Source: Gigaspora margarita (taxonomy: Eukaryota; Glomeromycota; Glomeromycetes; Diversisporales; Gigasporaceae). From it: a stretch of DNA of 64,000 bases. This document shows, piece after piece, positions 47,001 through 57,381 of this stretch (position 1 is its first letter; the number at the start of each line of letters is the position of its first letter). Both the position numbers and the translations under genes were made by a program. The stretch lies in the NCBI GenBank assembly GCA_009809945.1, contig WTPW01000026.1, positions 275,489 through 339,488 on the forward strand, in the 5' to 3' direction. The notes beneath the pieces were generated by a model. It ran no database searches. It saw only the letters and a list, made by a program, of their open reading frames with translations, and was not told the origin of the DNA.

Positions 47001-47829
47001 GTAAGCTTTTACTTTTTTTTTTAAAAAAAAAATAAAAATACTCTTGTACATACTGTATGTACGTACAAATTTGAATTTACAAATTTATACTGTTGACCTA
47101 TGAAAATATACAAAAATGGGCACAACTCTTGATTCAATAATCAGAATTCGACGTAACAACTACCATTCGACTCAGCTTGATGAGACGGTTCGAATGAGCT
47201 ATGGACCATCCCTGTACGACCACTGGTTGCCAAGATCGGAACTAATGAACAATCAAGTATAGGATCTACAATTTGATTGGCTAGGAGATCTACTGCGCGC
47301 CAAAGTGCATATATGGCATTTATAAAACATGNCATATTTATAGCATATATACTCTATATTTTATTTATANCNCATATNTCATTTATTTNATATATTACAT
47401 TTATACTATTTATACTATATATTTTATTAGTAGTAGATATAGCATTTATTGCACATATAATAGATATAGTCCATTATATTTGTGAAAAACAAAATGTATA
47501 AAAGCAGCCGATGTGGACCCCAAGTTCAACATTGAGTCTTCATACTCTTTCAATAAATAAAACCTTTATTTACTACACAAATTAAACAGTTACTAGTATC
47601 TTCATATACTTTTAATTGTTGCCTTTTTCATAATTGCAAATTACCATAAATCTTCTTTGTTAAGTTTTATAAAAAAATGCCTTTTGACTTAGTTAAATCA
47701 CAGTAACAAGTGAGATTACACAAAGTGATCACTGTCTAAGGTCGCTCTAGTTACCTACTATCTTAAAAGAAGTAGATATAGGATAACAATACGTACAAAA
47801 AAAATTGAATTGGATGTTATTTTTTTAAG
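47001..47829 (+). other. Likely intron 2 of the Tigger transposase (829 bp)
   Basis: The donor GTAAGCTT follows HLHI coding and the acceptor TTTTTTTAAG precedes WMLQEIKNGKRAENLKMNVL. The flanks join in the family order. The intron is long because it seems to hold an insertion (47070-47789). Confidence 0.7.
47070..47789. mobile_element. Possible insertion in Tigger intron 2, 10-bp direct repeats
   Basis: TACGTACAAA occurs at 47060-47069 and 47790-47799. The interior has higher GC at 47100-47290, a TATA-like TGTATAAAAGCAG near 47495 and AATAAATAAAACC near 47555. No inverted ends or protein domain are apparent. The class is unknown and chance repetition is possible. Confidence 0.35.
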
Positions 47830-48433
47830 TTGGATGCTACAAGAAATCAAAAATGGAAAGCGTGCAGAAAATTTAAAGATGAATGTGTTACAAGCTGTCC
47901 ATTTTCTTATTCAAAGTTGGGATGAAGTTAGTGCTAGTACAATTCAGAATTGTTGGTCACATACAAAAATTCTTCCTGCAGATACCAGCTTCTATTTAAG
48001 AAGTCCCTTAGAAGATTTGCGTCAAACTGCAGATCCTGTGCTCAATGATATTGTGAACACACTTGAAAATCTTGACCTTCCTGATCCTATGCCAGTTGAA
48101 GAATTTTTGGCAATTCCAGAAGAAAACGTCGTTTATGAAGTTCTTTCAGATAATCAAGTTATTACCGATCTTGTTGAAATATTTAGAGCTGATGAACCAA
48201 CAACCATTGAATTGGAAGATGTGGATGATAGTCTTGAAATCCCTATAGTTAGTGCTAATATAGCAAATGTGAGTTTGGAAACCATGCATACATTTTTGCT
48301 TCAGCAAAATGGTACAGAAGAATACATAAATACCTTAAGAAAAATTAAAAATTTTATTAAAAAAGTCAAAGTGATCCAAATGCAACAAAGCAAAATTGAC
48401 CAATTCTTGACGGAGGAAATTAAATTATTTTAA

Positions 48434-49040
48434 ACGTTTTGTATAGTTGTATTCAACTAATAAGGCTCTAGGATTTTTTGAGTTGGTTGCATATAAAAAA
48501 AATATCCGGTTTATAAATTTTAGTATTTTTTTTTACACTTGTGTTGTAATAGATAGGTTCAAATATTATATGTTTAACAATACTTATCTATTATATTTGA
48601 ACATTTTTTGGTGAGCATTTTTTGGTGGGCCAAGATTGTTATGCAAAATGATCTAATGTCTTGCTTAAAATAAAGTTTGAAAAATTATATTTTTTTACTT
48701 TTACTTTGCATTGAAATATATAACGTGTGAAAGTATATAACAGGTGAAATGTTCGCTAGGATTTATATCGTGCAAGTATAAATCTAGTTAGGGTATCATG
48801 CTAACAATTCTTTCGTGTAGAATAAAGAATATGATATGCGTTATGGTTGGTCAGTTTTTAGAATTAGTCACATATATGCATTTATGGGAATGCATATTAT
48901 ATATATTATGTTAGGTACCCCAGAATTTTGTACATATGCAGAATATCAAAGGTGACTAAGTCCCAAGCTTGGGACCGAGCTATGGTTTGCATATAGGGAG
49001 GGTTTGCACTTAGGGGGCGTGCACTTAGTGGGTGCGACTG
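48434..49040 (+). other. Tigger 3' region and right terminal inverted repeat
   Basis: The non-coding stretch ends in TTGCACTTAGGGGGCGTGC then ACTTAGTGGGTGCGACTG, the right terminal repeat with a subterminal copy. A weak inverted repeat lies near 48545-48605 (AGATAGGTTCAAATATTATA with its complement). Confidence 0.75.
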
Positions 49041-49042
49041 TA

Positions 49043-49892
49043 CTACTATATGGACTATACAAATTAAGAATAATAGATGATTATATGCTCAAAGCTAAAG
49101 TCCACAGTAACCAGTTATCATGCTATTATCCAAGACATGAACCTTGTGGAACCCCTTAGACTATAGTCATTCTCTATAATAAAAGAGCTACAAATCTTTT
49201 CACTTTTATTATTTTTTTATTTTCTTTAAAATTCTCTAAGTTAATATAATGGCCCTCCTTGTCTATATTGAAAAGACCTTGGCTAAGTTAAAAGCACAGA
49301 TGAAAAGAGCTAAAATTGAAAGCACTTACATGTTTATTCTCAGGGAATAATTTATTCCTTGAGAAATCAATCACAAATTTTAACAATTGGAAGCCTTCAA
49401 TATAAAATGTCTTCCCAAATACTTCAGTGAAGACTGGATACTTTTCTTGATGATTTATACCAATTTAAAGATTCTAATTGACAACTAGAAATTCCTTTGG
49501 GTGATATCTAAGAAGAAAAGGTTACTCAAATTTTTTAATATATTAACCCTGCGCATTCTGGCAGGCTGCACATTTGCCACATTATTTCTCTTTAGAAACT
49601 TTAATGGAAGAAAAGACATAAAGCCATGATGCAAAACAAATAATTAAAAAGAAAATTAGAAATTGTAAACTCCATGACCTTATTACTGCAGCTCAAAGAA
49701 CTTATTACTTATATCGAGCCCATGGCCCTACCCATCTATTTTCTACTCGAATTCCACCTCTTATGTTTTTTAATATTATTAAAGGAGGATTTTGCCATGC
49801 TATACGCTAAAGCCCAATCCCTAGCCCAACAAGAAATTGACAAAGTCTTGAAGCTAACTATCTAGCAGTGGCTCAAAAAAAGGAGAAGCAAA
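49043..49892 (+). pseudogene. gypsy-1 integrase tail, downstream accessory frame and purine-rich tract (fossil)
   Basis: LLYGLYKLR begins the resumed integrase tail. After about 49180 a further coding-like stretch starts with MALLVYIEKTLAKLKAQM at 49248 and has a later open part at 49674-49865. I recognise no domain. The purine-rich AAAAAAAGGAGAAGCAAA directly precedes the 3' LTR. Its position matches ORF3 of gypsy-2. Confidence 0.6.
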
Positions 49893-50934
49893 TATAACAA
49901 ATAGTGTCGTTACTCTGTATACTTGTTTCCAAATATTTTTAGTTTTTTTTTCTTTCATTGTATTTTATTTTTATTTATATTATTAATTTTTGACGTATTA
50001 ATGAGTTAATTAATTGTACTAAAAAGAAATCTAGATGTGGCTTGGTGGCTCAGAACTAGAAATTATGAATATGTGATAATTATTGAGAGTACATAAATGC
50101 TCTAAGCCCACAAATATTCTGCTACTTGCGTATATGAGAAATTTATTGCAGATTCATAGTAAAAATTGTAAGTTCGTAAAATTTATTGCATATATATGAA
50201 ATTTTTTCACAAATATGTGGTAACTCTCTAAAATGTATATAAGACCTAAAAACTTAATAGCATAGCAGAAGTGCATTTTGATTGGCTGTTTAAATACCTG
50301 GAAAAATGTAGATCATTCTCTGGATAAAGTATCAGCTATACCAGATAACTTTTATTACTCACGAAACTTTCAAAAGATTAGTCAAATACTTTCTAAAGAT
50401 GCGTATTGTGTCTTACAATATATTCATAATAACTAATTTATATTTCACAATGTATACAATATTATTTGTTTCACAATAAGTACACTATTTATTATACAAC
50501 AAACTACTCTAAGTTTCACGACACAATTAGCTGAATAATAACATATATAAACATTTCTAAATACTGCTTCTATAAAACGTTGTATTTATAAACTACTCAA
50601 TGACCTAAATATAATAAAAAAATAGAGTTTGGAATATTAGTTCCAAATACATAGTACTTTTTACTTCTAGAAAACAAGTAGAACTAGTTAAGACAAAATC
50701 TTGCAACTTTCACTTACTAATTGCTTAGGTCGCAGAAGCACCTTCTCTCTGAAAAATCGATACACAGAAATGCATATATAAATATGAAATTGTATGCAGG
50801 CCAGCACGGGTTTCATAATCACTGCACAGAAACTGCACGGAAACTGATCATCCAAAAAATTAAATATACGTTATCACACAAAAAGTTAAAATCTGTGCAC
50901 TATCGTGCATAGTATTATATCCATAATTTCTGTG

Positions 50935-51800
50935 CACTAACATGCACAATCATTAAGATTCTTAATGATCATAATTTGTGCACAATCGTTAAGATTCTTA
51001 ACGATCACACAATCGTTAAGATTCTTAACGATCACAATCGTTAAGATTCTTAACGATCACTCAATCGTTAAGATTCTTAACGATCACAATCGTTAAGATT
51101 CTTAACGATTATAATTTGTGCACAATTGTTGTTTCTTAATGATCATAATTTGTGCACAATCGTTAAGTTTCTTAATGATTATAATTTGTGCACAATCGTT
51201 AAGTTTTTAATGATCACACAATCATTAAGATTCTTAACAATCACACAATTATTAAGATTTTTAATGATCACACAATCATTAAGATTTTTAACAATTACAA
51301 TCATTAAGATTCTTAACGATCACACAATCGTTAAGATTCTTAACAATCACAATCATTAAGATTCTTAATGATCATAATTTGTGCACAATCGCTGTTTCGT
51401 AACAATCATAATTTGTGCACAATCATTAAGTTTTTTAATAATCATAATTTGTCACAATCGTTAAGTTTCTTAACGATCACAATTTGTGCACAATCATTAA
51501 GTTTCTTAACGATCACACAATCATTAAGTTTCTTAACAATCACACAATCGTTAAGATTCTTAACGATCATAATTTGTGCACAATCATTAAGTTTCTTAAC
51601 GATCATAATTTGTATACAATCATTAGGATTCTTAATGATCATAATCATAATTTTCGTGCTCTGACATGCACAATCATTAAGATTCTTAACGATCAAAATT
51701 TCAGTGCACTCACATCACTATTATTATAATCGTTAAGATTCCTTAATGATCATAATTCCGTGCATTAACNGATGATCNTTAAGATTCTTAATGATTATAA
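50935..51800. repeat. Array of ~26 palindromic ~25-bp units
   Basis: The best units read ATCGTTAAGATTCTTAACGA followed by T, a near-perfect palindrome of 21 bases. They are separated by CACA or by CATAATTTGTGCACA, which contains a second palindrome, TTGTGCACAA. I count about 26 units. Some carry TTAAGTTTCTTAA, and C-to-T-like variants (ATCATTAAG) are common. Each unit could form a small hairpin. No protein is encoded; open frames over it are chance. Confidence 0.9.
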
Positions 51801-52049
51801 ATTCCNTGCATTGACGNGCACAAAAACATTCATTTTGTTGTTTTTTTGTTTTTTTTTTGTCCTTAATAATAATTTCCGTGCATTGACATGCACAAATTAA
51901 GCAAATAATATTTGCTTTTTTTTTTTTTTACTCTTATAATTTTATTAGGATAAATGTTCTTGTTGCCCCCTTTACATAACTTGTTTGTCACAGGTCTTGT
52001 ACAATATATAAACAGTAATCATTGATGATCATTGATAATCATTTTTTTT

Positions 52050-52510
52050 TTTCTTTGCTTTCACTTTTTCTTAGTTTGACCCGTGTACATGTTTAACTAA
52101 CCTTTATTTTTTTTTAGGCAATAATTGTGTTACTGGAGTTGTTGTTGCTGGAGTTGTCTTTGGAGTCATCATTGCTGGAGTTGTCTTTGGAGTCATCATT
52201 GCTGGAGTTGTCTTTGAAGTCACCATTTTTGGAGTTACCAATTTCATCGCCTTATTCTTGTTTGCCCTTTCAGTATGGTGGCTTTTTTATAGTTTGATTT
52301 GTGTATAGGTGTAACTACACTTGTTTTAAAAAGAAAGTCTCATCACTGAAGTTGTCGTTGGACTACCTTGTTTTTTTTTGCAGGTAGTAGTTTTGTCACT
52401 TGCATCGCATTTTTGTTTGTTTTTTAGTATAGTGGGTTTTTCATAGTTTGACCCAAGTACATGTTTAACTGTTGTTGTTTTTTTTAAAAAATAATAGTCT
52501 CGTCACTGGT
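52050..52510. repeat. Repeated block with GGAGTTGTCTTTGGAGTCATC units
   Basis: At 52130-52225 a 30-bp unit (GCTGGAGTTGTCTTTGGAGT) is repeated about three times. Around it a longer block with AGTTTGACCCRWGTACATG, TTTAACT, a T-run and an AG-ended stretch recurs about three times (starts near 52070, 52290 and 52445). The pattern resembles duplicated intron-exon borders, but no gene is recognised. Confidence 0.55.
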
Positions 52511-52711
52511 GTCATTATTGATGATGCAGTTTTGGAGTCTTTCCGGCCCTGGTATGACTATGTTGTATTTGGTGATGTGAATTCATCATTTAATAGGTTT
52601 TGTGGAATCAATTTCCGGTTCATTTCTGGAGTTTCACTTATTTTAGTTCGTCATGTTGTGCTATATTATAGTAGTTTAGGGTTAGATAAAGGTTGGGTTC
52701 AGTTAGTATAA
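52472..52711 (+). CDS. Small open frame of unknown function in the 3.2-kb TIR element
   Basis: 79 codons, MLFFLKNNSLVTGVIIDD to LDKGWVQLV. I recognise no family. It is the only non-repetitive frame in the element and follows the repeated block. It may be a broken exon or chance. Confidence 0.25.
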   Translation: MLFFLKNNSLVTGVIIDDAVLESFRPWYDYVVFGDVNSSFNRFCGINFRFISGVSLILVRHVVLYYSSLGLDKGWVQLV

Positions 52712-52769
52712 TAGAATTGGATAGCCATTTTCGGGTCAGGGTTAGAGAAGTGTTTTCTTATTCGGCATG

Positions 52770-52905
52770 TAAATTATTAAAGTATTTGTATTATAAAATT
52801 TAATTAATAAAATAATTAAAATTAGTTAATAAAATACAAAATTTAGTTAATAAAACTTATAAAATTTAGCTAATAAAATTATAAAATTTAGTTAATAAAA
52901 AAATG
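52770..52905. repeat. Short tandem AT repeat (AATTTAGTTAATAAAA type)
   Basis: A unit of about 20 bp with AAAATTTAGTTAATAAAA recurs about five times with changes. Confidence 0.7.
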
Positions 52906-52936
52906 CATATACGATATTTATTATTATGTATTATAT

Positions 52937-53085
52937 GTTACCTGCACGTAAACATGCACGAGACAATGCACGTGAAAACACATAAAATTGCACATTATTA
53001 CATGCAGTGTTGCATGGAATTCGCGCCTTATTACATGCTGAAATGTGCTTTCCCATACATTGTCTCATGTAGATTTACGTGCAGG
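52937..53085. repeat. Imperfect inverted repeat (CCTGCACGTAAA arms)
   Basis: CCTGCACGTAAACATGCACG near 52941 faces its near-complement ATTTACGTGCAGG near 53070-53085, and GAGACAATG pairs with CATTGTCTC inside. Arms are about 45 bp with mismatches. Confidence 0.6.
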
Positions 53086-54149
53086 TTCGTGTGGTTCCAT
53101 ATCCAAACTTTCCCGTGTATTGCAGTATCATTCCGTGCAGCAATTTGTTATAGGGCTTCCGACCTTTCAAAATTTTCACTTCTCATTTAGTTTTTGAAAC
53201 TATTGCATCCTACTGCATCCCATGTTAAAAAACAAAAAGTCTAAAGGTAAAATACAACGACTCAAGTTGGTTTTTCGTTTTGTATTACAAAAAATTTTTT
53301 TTCATATGACATGACGATGTTTATTTATAAAAGTACTTTAAAAATTACAATTGACTGTATAAAAAAAAAGATCGTTACCAATCATAATTACTTTAATTTT
53401 AGCCAATCAAACAAACTTCTGCTATGCTAAACTTAATAAAGCAAAAACCTAAGTTCGAAATTCACTTTTAAAAGCATTGAATACATAATAAATAAATACT
53501 TATCTTTTGAATTCGACTTTAACCTTAATAAACCTTGCGAGACTCAATTCGATGGACTGAATTGACTTGTAACTTCGTATTGGATTATTATAACTGGAAT
53601 TTTGTGTAATGAGATTTTGTTAATCCTTTTATCATGTGATTTTAGTTTCTTTGAACTTTGTATATTAGTAGACGTAGTTATATTATGATAATCACCACCT
53701 TTTTTAGCATCGCCAGCCTCAGACAGAGTTTTTAATATTAATTACCTCACCCAAATAAATATCCATGTCACTAAAGTTTCTTAACTACCCGTACCTTGTT
53801 TATATAAATTATCACCTGATTGGAATCTGACCAAATATTGGCCTACCATATACCCTGTGATACCCATTATGATCCCACCTTTCATCAACATTATATCTTA
53901 TTATTATTTTTATTGATATCATTTTATTAACATCCCCCATATTAGCATCACCGGCATCAGCGTCTTTATATTATTGTGGTGATTTAGTGGTAGCTCATCC
54001 ATTAGGTCTCCATGTTTTGTATATTTCACCTTTATTGTACCCGTGATCTATATATTCATCTATTTATACCCCTCATCTGTAATCAGTTGGAGTTTAAATT
54101 GGTACTATTGTCTATATTGTTTTATCGCTCTCCCAAATCAACCGTTACA

Positions 54150-54433
54150 GTAGTTTCGTCAATTGTCAAGGTTTCGTCAGATAAAACCAGAGACGAATAC
54201 ATTTCGTCTGTGCGAAAATAGTTTCGACAAGCATTATTAATCTTGTCAAAACTATAGATGTGATCATGCCAATAGGAGTATTTCGGAACGTTTAGAATAT
54301 TTCAGGATTTCACAATTCTGGCCCACATTTTGGTTAATACGAGCCAGAATTCAATGCGCATCATGGATTTGGGACCCCCGTATGGTGTTCCGCATGAACC
54401 GGTTGGGCGGTTCAACTGTATAACCATATATAG
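54150..54433. repeat. TTTCGTC-type repeat at the insertion target of gypsy-1 (right half) and spacer
   Basis: GTAGTTTCGTCAATTGTC and a GGTTTCGTC word at 54150-54175 continue the repeat type of 11616-11898. The remaining bases to 54433 are non-coding and more GC-rich. Confidence 0.5.
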
Positions 54434-54983
54434 GGGACGTCTAAAGCGGAGCAGATTCTTATAAAATATTTTATCGAATTAACTTTAGGGTTAGGGTCAT
54501 CTTAGATTAGGGTTAGATAGGGTTTAGGTTGTAATAATATTTAAGCAAATTTGCCTTCCCGACATTTTTAATTAACACACCAAGGTAGGTTTAGACTGCC
54601 GTTTTTTTGTAATTTTCAAGGTTTTCGTTTCTCTTTCATGTTTGCTTCGCCGAAATTCTACAGGGGGTCCCAAAAATTCCGGGTCGGGATACGTCGGAAT
54701 GCATCGGTATCATGGTCTGCTGGGTCGGAATCGATCAATTTTGCTCCAAGATCATAAAAAATTTTACTAATAAATCATATCCATTCATTAAGTAAAAAAT
54801 GCCCAGCTGATAATTTTGCTATAGAACCTGCTAACAAATATGGCTAAATGCCGACCTAGATCCGACGCATCCGACACGGAATTTTGGCGACTCTCCTGTA
54901 AAATTCCTTCGCCGAAGATCAACAAAATTCGATAATTTGATTGGTCAAATATCACGTGGTTCTGCTCCGCTTTAGACGACCCC
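54434..54983. mobile_element. hAT-like MITE, 550 bp, 8-bp target duplication
   Basis: The left end is GGGACGTCTAAAGCGGAGCA. The right end, reverse-complemented, is GGGGTCGTCTAAAGCGGAGC, and both continue CAGA. ATATATAG flanks it at 54426-54433 and 54984-54991. The end pattern (GGGGTC, then TAAAG, then GCAGA) resembles the MITE at 2305-2595. A short TTAGGG-rich stretch lies at about 54486-54530. No transposase. Confidence 0.85.
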
Positions 54984-54991
54984 ATATATAG

Positions 54992-56029
54992 TAAGTAAAT
55001 CGCAACGCAAATCACTATAAGTTTTACTATTGCCCACTTCACCACAAGGCAAAGTTATTTTCTAGTAAGTGAACGTACTTTTGTCTTCTAAGTAAAGTAA
55101 TAGAGCATCATTTTGCTCTAATTGTATAAAATCATTAAAATCGGTATAATAGGTGCCGATATATAAATAAAAACAATTTACCGACTATAGTTGAACCTCC
55201 CAAAACCAGTATACATGGTGGACAAGTTTTGTATCATTATTTAGAGGTTATCAGATTTTAAATCGTTATAAACTATTAGATTTACATAGCAGAAACGGAC
55301 TTGGTTAGTGAGTATTGATTCACTCATATTCTAAAAAAAGTTTTGACATTCAGTCAGAATGAAGGTATGCTTATAGTCTTTCATTTAGATTAGAAATTAT
55401 GTTTGACAATCGCTAAAAATGAATTTGTAAGTTCAAAATTAATCTAAAGTAATAGTTTCTCGTAAGTATAAAAATTATGATTCAGAAAAGACGTTTCTAT
55501 GCATTTCAATACAAATGATTGATTACTGAAAACGAATTTATCGACAGCTTTCGAAGATAAATATTAGACTCCGAACTTAATAAATATTAAAATAATCATC
55601 TCCTACTATATGATCGCCTTTACTTATTAAATTATATTTTCGTACCTAGATCGATGCAACAAAAACGATTTTTATCGTATTTTGTAACGCGTCTATATCT
55701 CTCATAATTGCTTAAATATATTTTTAAAAATTTTTCATTAATTTACTATTGATTAAATATTTTTTTATTGATATATTTTTGTTGCAGTAAATTTTATGAG
55801 TACAAATATTTATTGATCAGCTATTTTCTTTAAAAGTAAAACAGGCATTCGGAAATGTCCAGCTATATTAATGCATCTAAGATCGTAATCAATATAAATA
55901 AAAAGGCATTTTACATTAGCGCCCTTTTTTAAATAATCGTTTATTTTTACGTTTAAGACTTACACTTATAAGTAAAACATTTAACATGTACTAAGAGCCC
56001 TGCGATTTTGATATAATGATCAAGTGCGA

Positions 56030-56060
<31 letters not shown>

Positions 56061-56540
56061 GCTATATATTTAGATGTTAGTGCACACAATAAAAAATCAC
56101 CCCATTAATTGATTCATTATCATAATGATTAAGTTCAAATTAGTTGGGGTAGGACGCCATACAATTAATCAAATAAAGGTAAAAACGACAAAATAAGTTG
56201 CCTTTAAAAAGCTATTGCAATATTAAATTACTATATCTTTTTATTGATTAATAACGTGCACTGATAGATTTGTAAGTCAAAAAATAAAAATTTCGTTAAG
56301 AAAATTTTAAGTTAAATCGCCATTAAATTAAATTAGAAGAGCTTTATTAATACTAAAATTTCGTATGGAATCTTTTTGTTAATGCATATAAGACATCACC
56401 TTAATTAAATAGACTTTGATTTTCTGAATCAGTCTGATGTAAAATAATGAAAATAAAAAAAAGCGAAGAAATGAATGTTAAAAGTTGTAACACTAATTGC
56501 ATAATTATAGAAACATATTAAATATGTACTGTAATACATA
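54992..56540. other. Stretch without recognised gene
   Basis: I see no open frame of useful length, no RNA gene and no clear element. The T-run and A-run at about 56031-56060 form a simple inverted repeat. CpG is more frequent here than in the nest. Confidence 0.45.
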
Positions 56541-56547
56541 AATGACG

Positions 56548-56688
56548 TTTCCTGTACTCTCTAAATGAACCCTTCTATTTGGGCCAGATATATTACAATT
56601 ATAAATTTAACCTCTCTAAATCCACACCCCTTTAATGGTTTTTTTTTTTTGCTATGATCCTGGGGATGTACTCAGAGGGGTGAGACTG
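56548..56688 (-). mobile_element. Pogo-related MITE remnant with one clear end
   Basis: The right edge, reverse-complemented, reads CAGTCTCACCCCTCTGAGTA, close to the Tigger end CAGTCGCACCC, and is followed by TA at 56689-56690. CTCTCTAAATG and CTCTCTAAATCC words inside resemble the Tigger subterminal repeat. The left end is not clear. Confidence 0.5.
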
Positions 56689-56819
56689 TACATGTAAGAT
56701 CACATTGCTTGCACGTACCTGTGGATCGGCTGCAATTAATAATCATAAATTTTTTAATTAGAAATTTTACATTTATAAAGTCATAATAAAATTAAGAATT
56801 TTTCTAAATAAGCATGGGG

Positions 56820-57041
56820 TGTTTGTACACGGGTAATTTGCAAATCTGTGTAATATGCCAATCGAACTCATTTTTACACCGAAAAAAATTAACCCTTTCT
56901 TATGGTTAGGGTAAGGGTGGGTTTGGGATTGAGGCGAGGGTTTAGTTTATACCAAATTTCTCAAGGAATTTTTTTGTTTGAAGCAAAAAAGTGCAAAAAT
57001 TTGCGATATCAGTTGGTTTTTACATTACCCGTGTACAAATA
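56820..57041. mobile_element. TIR MITE, ~222 bp
   Basis: TRTTTGTACACGGGTAAT occurs at the left and, inverted, at the right (CATTACCCGTGTACAAATA). The interior holds a G-rich TTAGGGTAAGGGTGGG stretch. I did not find a certain target duplication. Confidence 0.7.
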
Positions 57042-57381
57042 GGAATTCTCTAAAATTAAATAAAATAAAAATATCATATGAGATAATTACAGTATTTTAG
57101 CTCAGGGTTTGTGAAATGATACTATGCAAATGGATCTATTTAATTTCCCTGCCAACTATTTCCTCGACTTCGACCCTCAACCCTAAATCATTAACCAGAA
57201 CTCTAAATTGTTTTCAGATTACAGAACTTCACCAAATTCCGTAAAAATTCACCAAAGAAAGAAAGAATAAATGAATTAATGAATGATTAAATGAATGAAC
57301 GAACAAACGAATGCGTAAAACCAATTAATTTTTGCATTTTTTTATACTAATAATATTCTAATCAGTTATTGATCATGCAGC

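Larger units (their letters stand above)
44078..48433 (+). pseudogene. Tigger/pogo-family transposase with two introns, broken
   Basis: The start MPKRTTLTDAQKHNFCIYA is the CENP-B-type helix-turn-helix. After the palindrome insertion (44348-46196) the reading resumes with a DNA-binding segment (FSPDWLYKFK, LRKLQGEA). The DDE core follows: MDETGLF near 46450, LLLLNNCTSH near 46850 and QPMDARI near 46945. The second catalytic Asp is replaced by Asn. Introns fit at 46474-46554 and 47001-47829. The last exon (47830-48433) carries MNVLQAVHFLIQSWDEV and an acidic tail. Stops (for example after WIEDK, in KKA-ALADG and in YPN-RIYN) confirm inactivation. The transposase would cut and paste at TA. Confidence 0.85.
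28013..49040 (+). mobile_element. Tigger/pogo composite transposon inside gypsy-1, TA target duplication
   Basis: The left end is CAGTCGCACCCTCTAAGTGC and the right end, reverse-complemented, is CAGTCGCACCCACTAAGTGC. TA flanks it at 28011-28012 and 49041-49042. Gypsy-1 coding sequence runs up to 28010 (tail with YYIHDV) and picks up at 49043 (LLYGLYKLR), which supports one insertion. Further CTCTAAATGCATGC-type words near the left end and TTGCACTTAGGGGG near the right are subterminal repeats. The composite holds a Tigger transposase pseudogene, a hAT-like palindrome, gypsy-2, a Sel1 gene fragment and tandem arrays. Without gypsy-2 and the palindrome it would still be about 8.9 kb, far larger than the usual 2-3 kb. 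Confidence 0.82.
50260..53430. mobile_element. TIR DNA element, 3.17 kb, inside the 3' LTR
   Basis: The left end has GCATAGCAGAAGT followed by TTTTGATTGGCT. The right end, reverse-complemented, has TTAGCATAGCAGAAGT and TTTGATTGGCT. ACTTAATA flanks it at 50252-50259 and 53431-53438, and the 5' LTR shows the empty site (ATTTAATAAAGC). The duplication is 7-8 bp depending on where the end is set, so a hAT-like class is possible but unproven. No transposase is recognised. The interior is mostly repeats, listed separately. Confidence 0.8.
11899..54149 (+). mobile_element. gypsy-1: Ty3/gypsy LTR retrotransposon fossil hosting nested insertions
   Basis: The element is bounded by two LTRs of about 1.07-1.09 kb (excluding insertions) that begin TGTGACA or TATAACA and end GTTACA or ATTACA. 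The 4-bp sequence GTAG lies at 11895-11898 and 54150-54153. Parts in order are 5' LTR, gag-like region, zinc knuckle, protease, reverse transcriptase, RNase H, integrase, a downstream accessory frame, a purine-rich tract and the 3' LTR. About 33 kb of the span is younger DNA: a hAT element, a LINE, an ATCGAT-rich element, a Tigger composite and a 3.2-kb TIR element, leaving about 9 kb of its own. The two LTRs differ by very roughly 12-15% by eye, so it is the older of the two gypsy elements. It is heavily broken, with several dozen breaks. Confidence 0.85.
49893..54149 (+). repeat. 3' LTR of gypsy-1, split by a 3.2-kb TIR element
   Basis: LTR sequence occupies 49893-50259 and 53431-54149 and matches the 5' LTR pieces in order. 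The end reads CAACCGTTACA. Confidence 0.85.

Noticed and set aside
51126-51729. Several overlapping open frames on both strands
   Set aside because: They arise from the repeating 25-bp palindromic unit and encode only repetitive Ile/Leu/Asn/Asp-rich peptides.
50935-51800. CRISPR-like array
   Set aside because: There are no unique spacers between the units; the separators are themselves repeated, and the setting is a eukaryotic transposon.
54788-55045. Minus-strand frame with a hydrophobic start
   Set aside because: It runs across the end of a MITE with an exact target duplication, so it cannot be a conserved gene.
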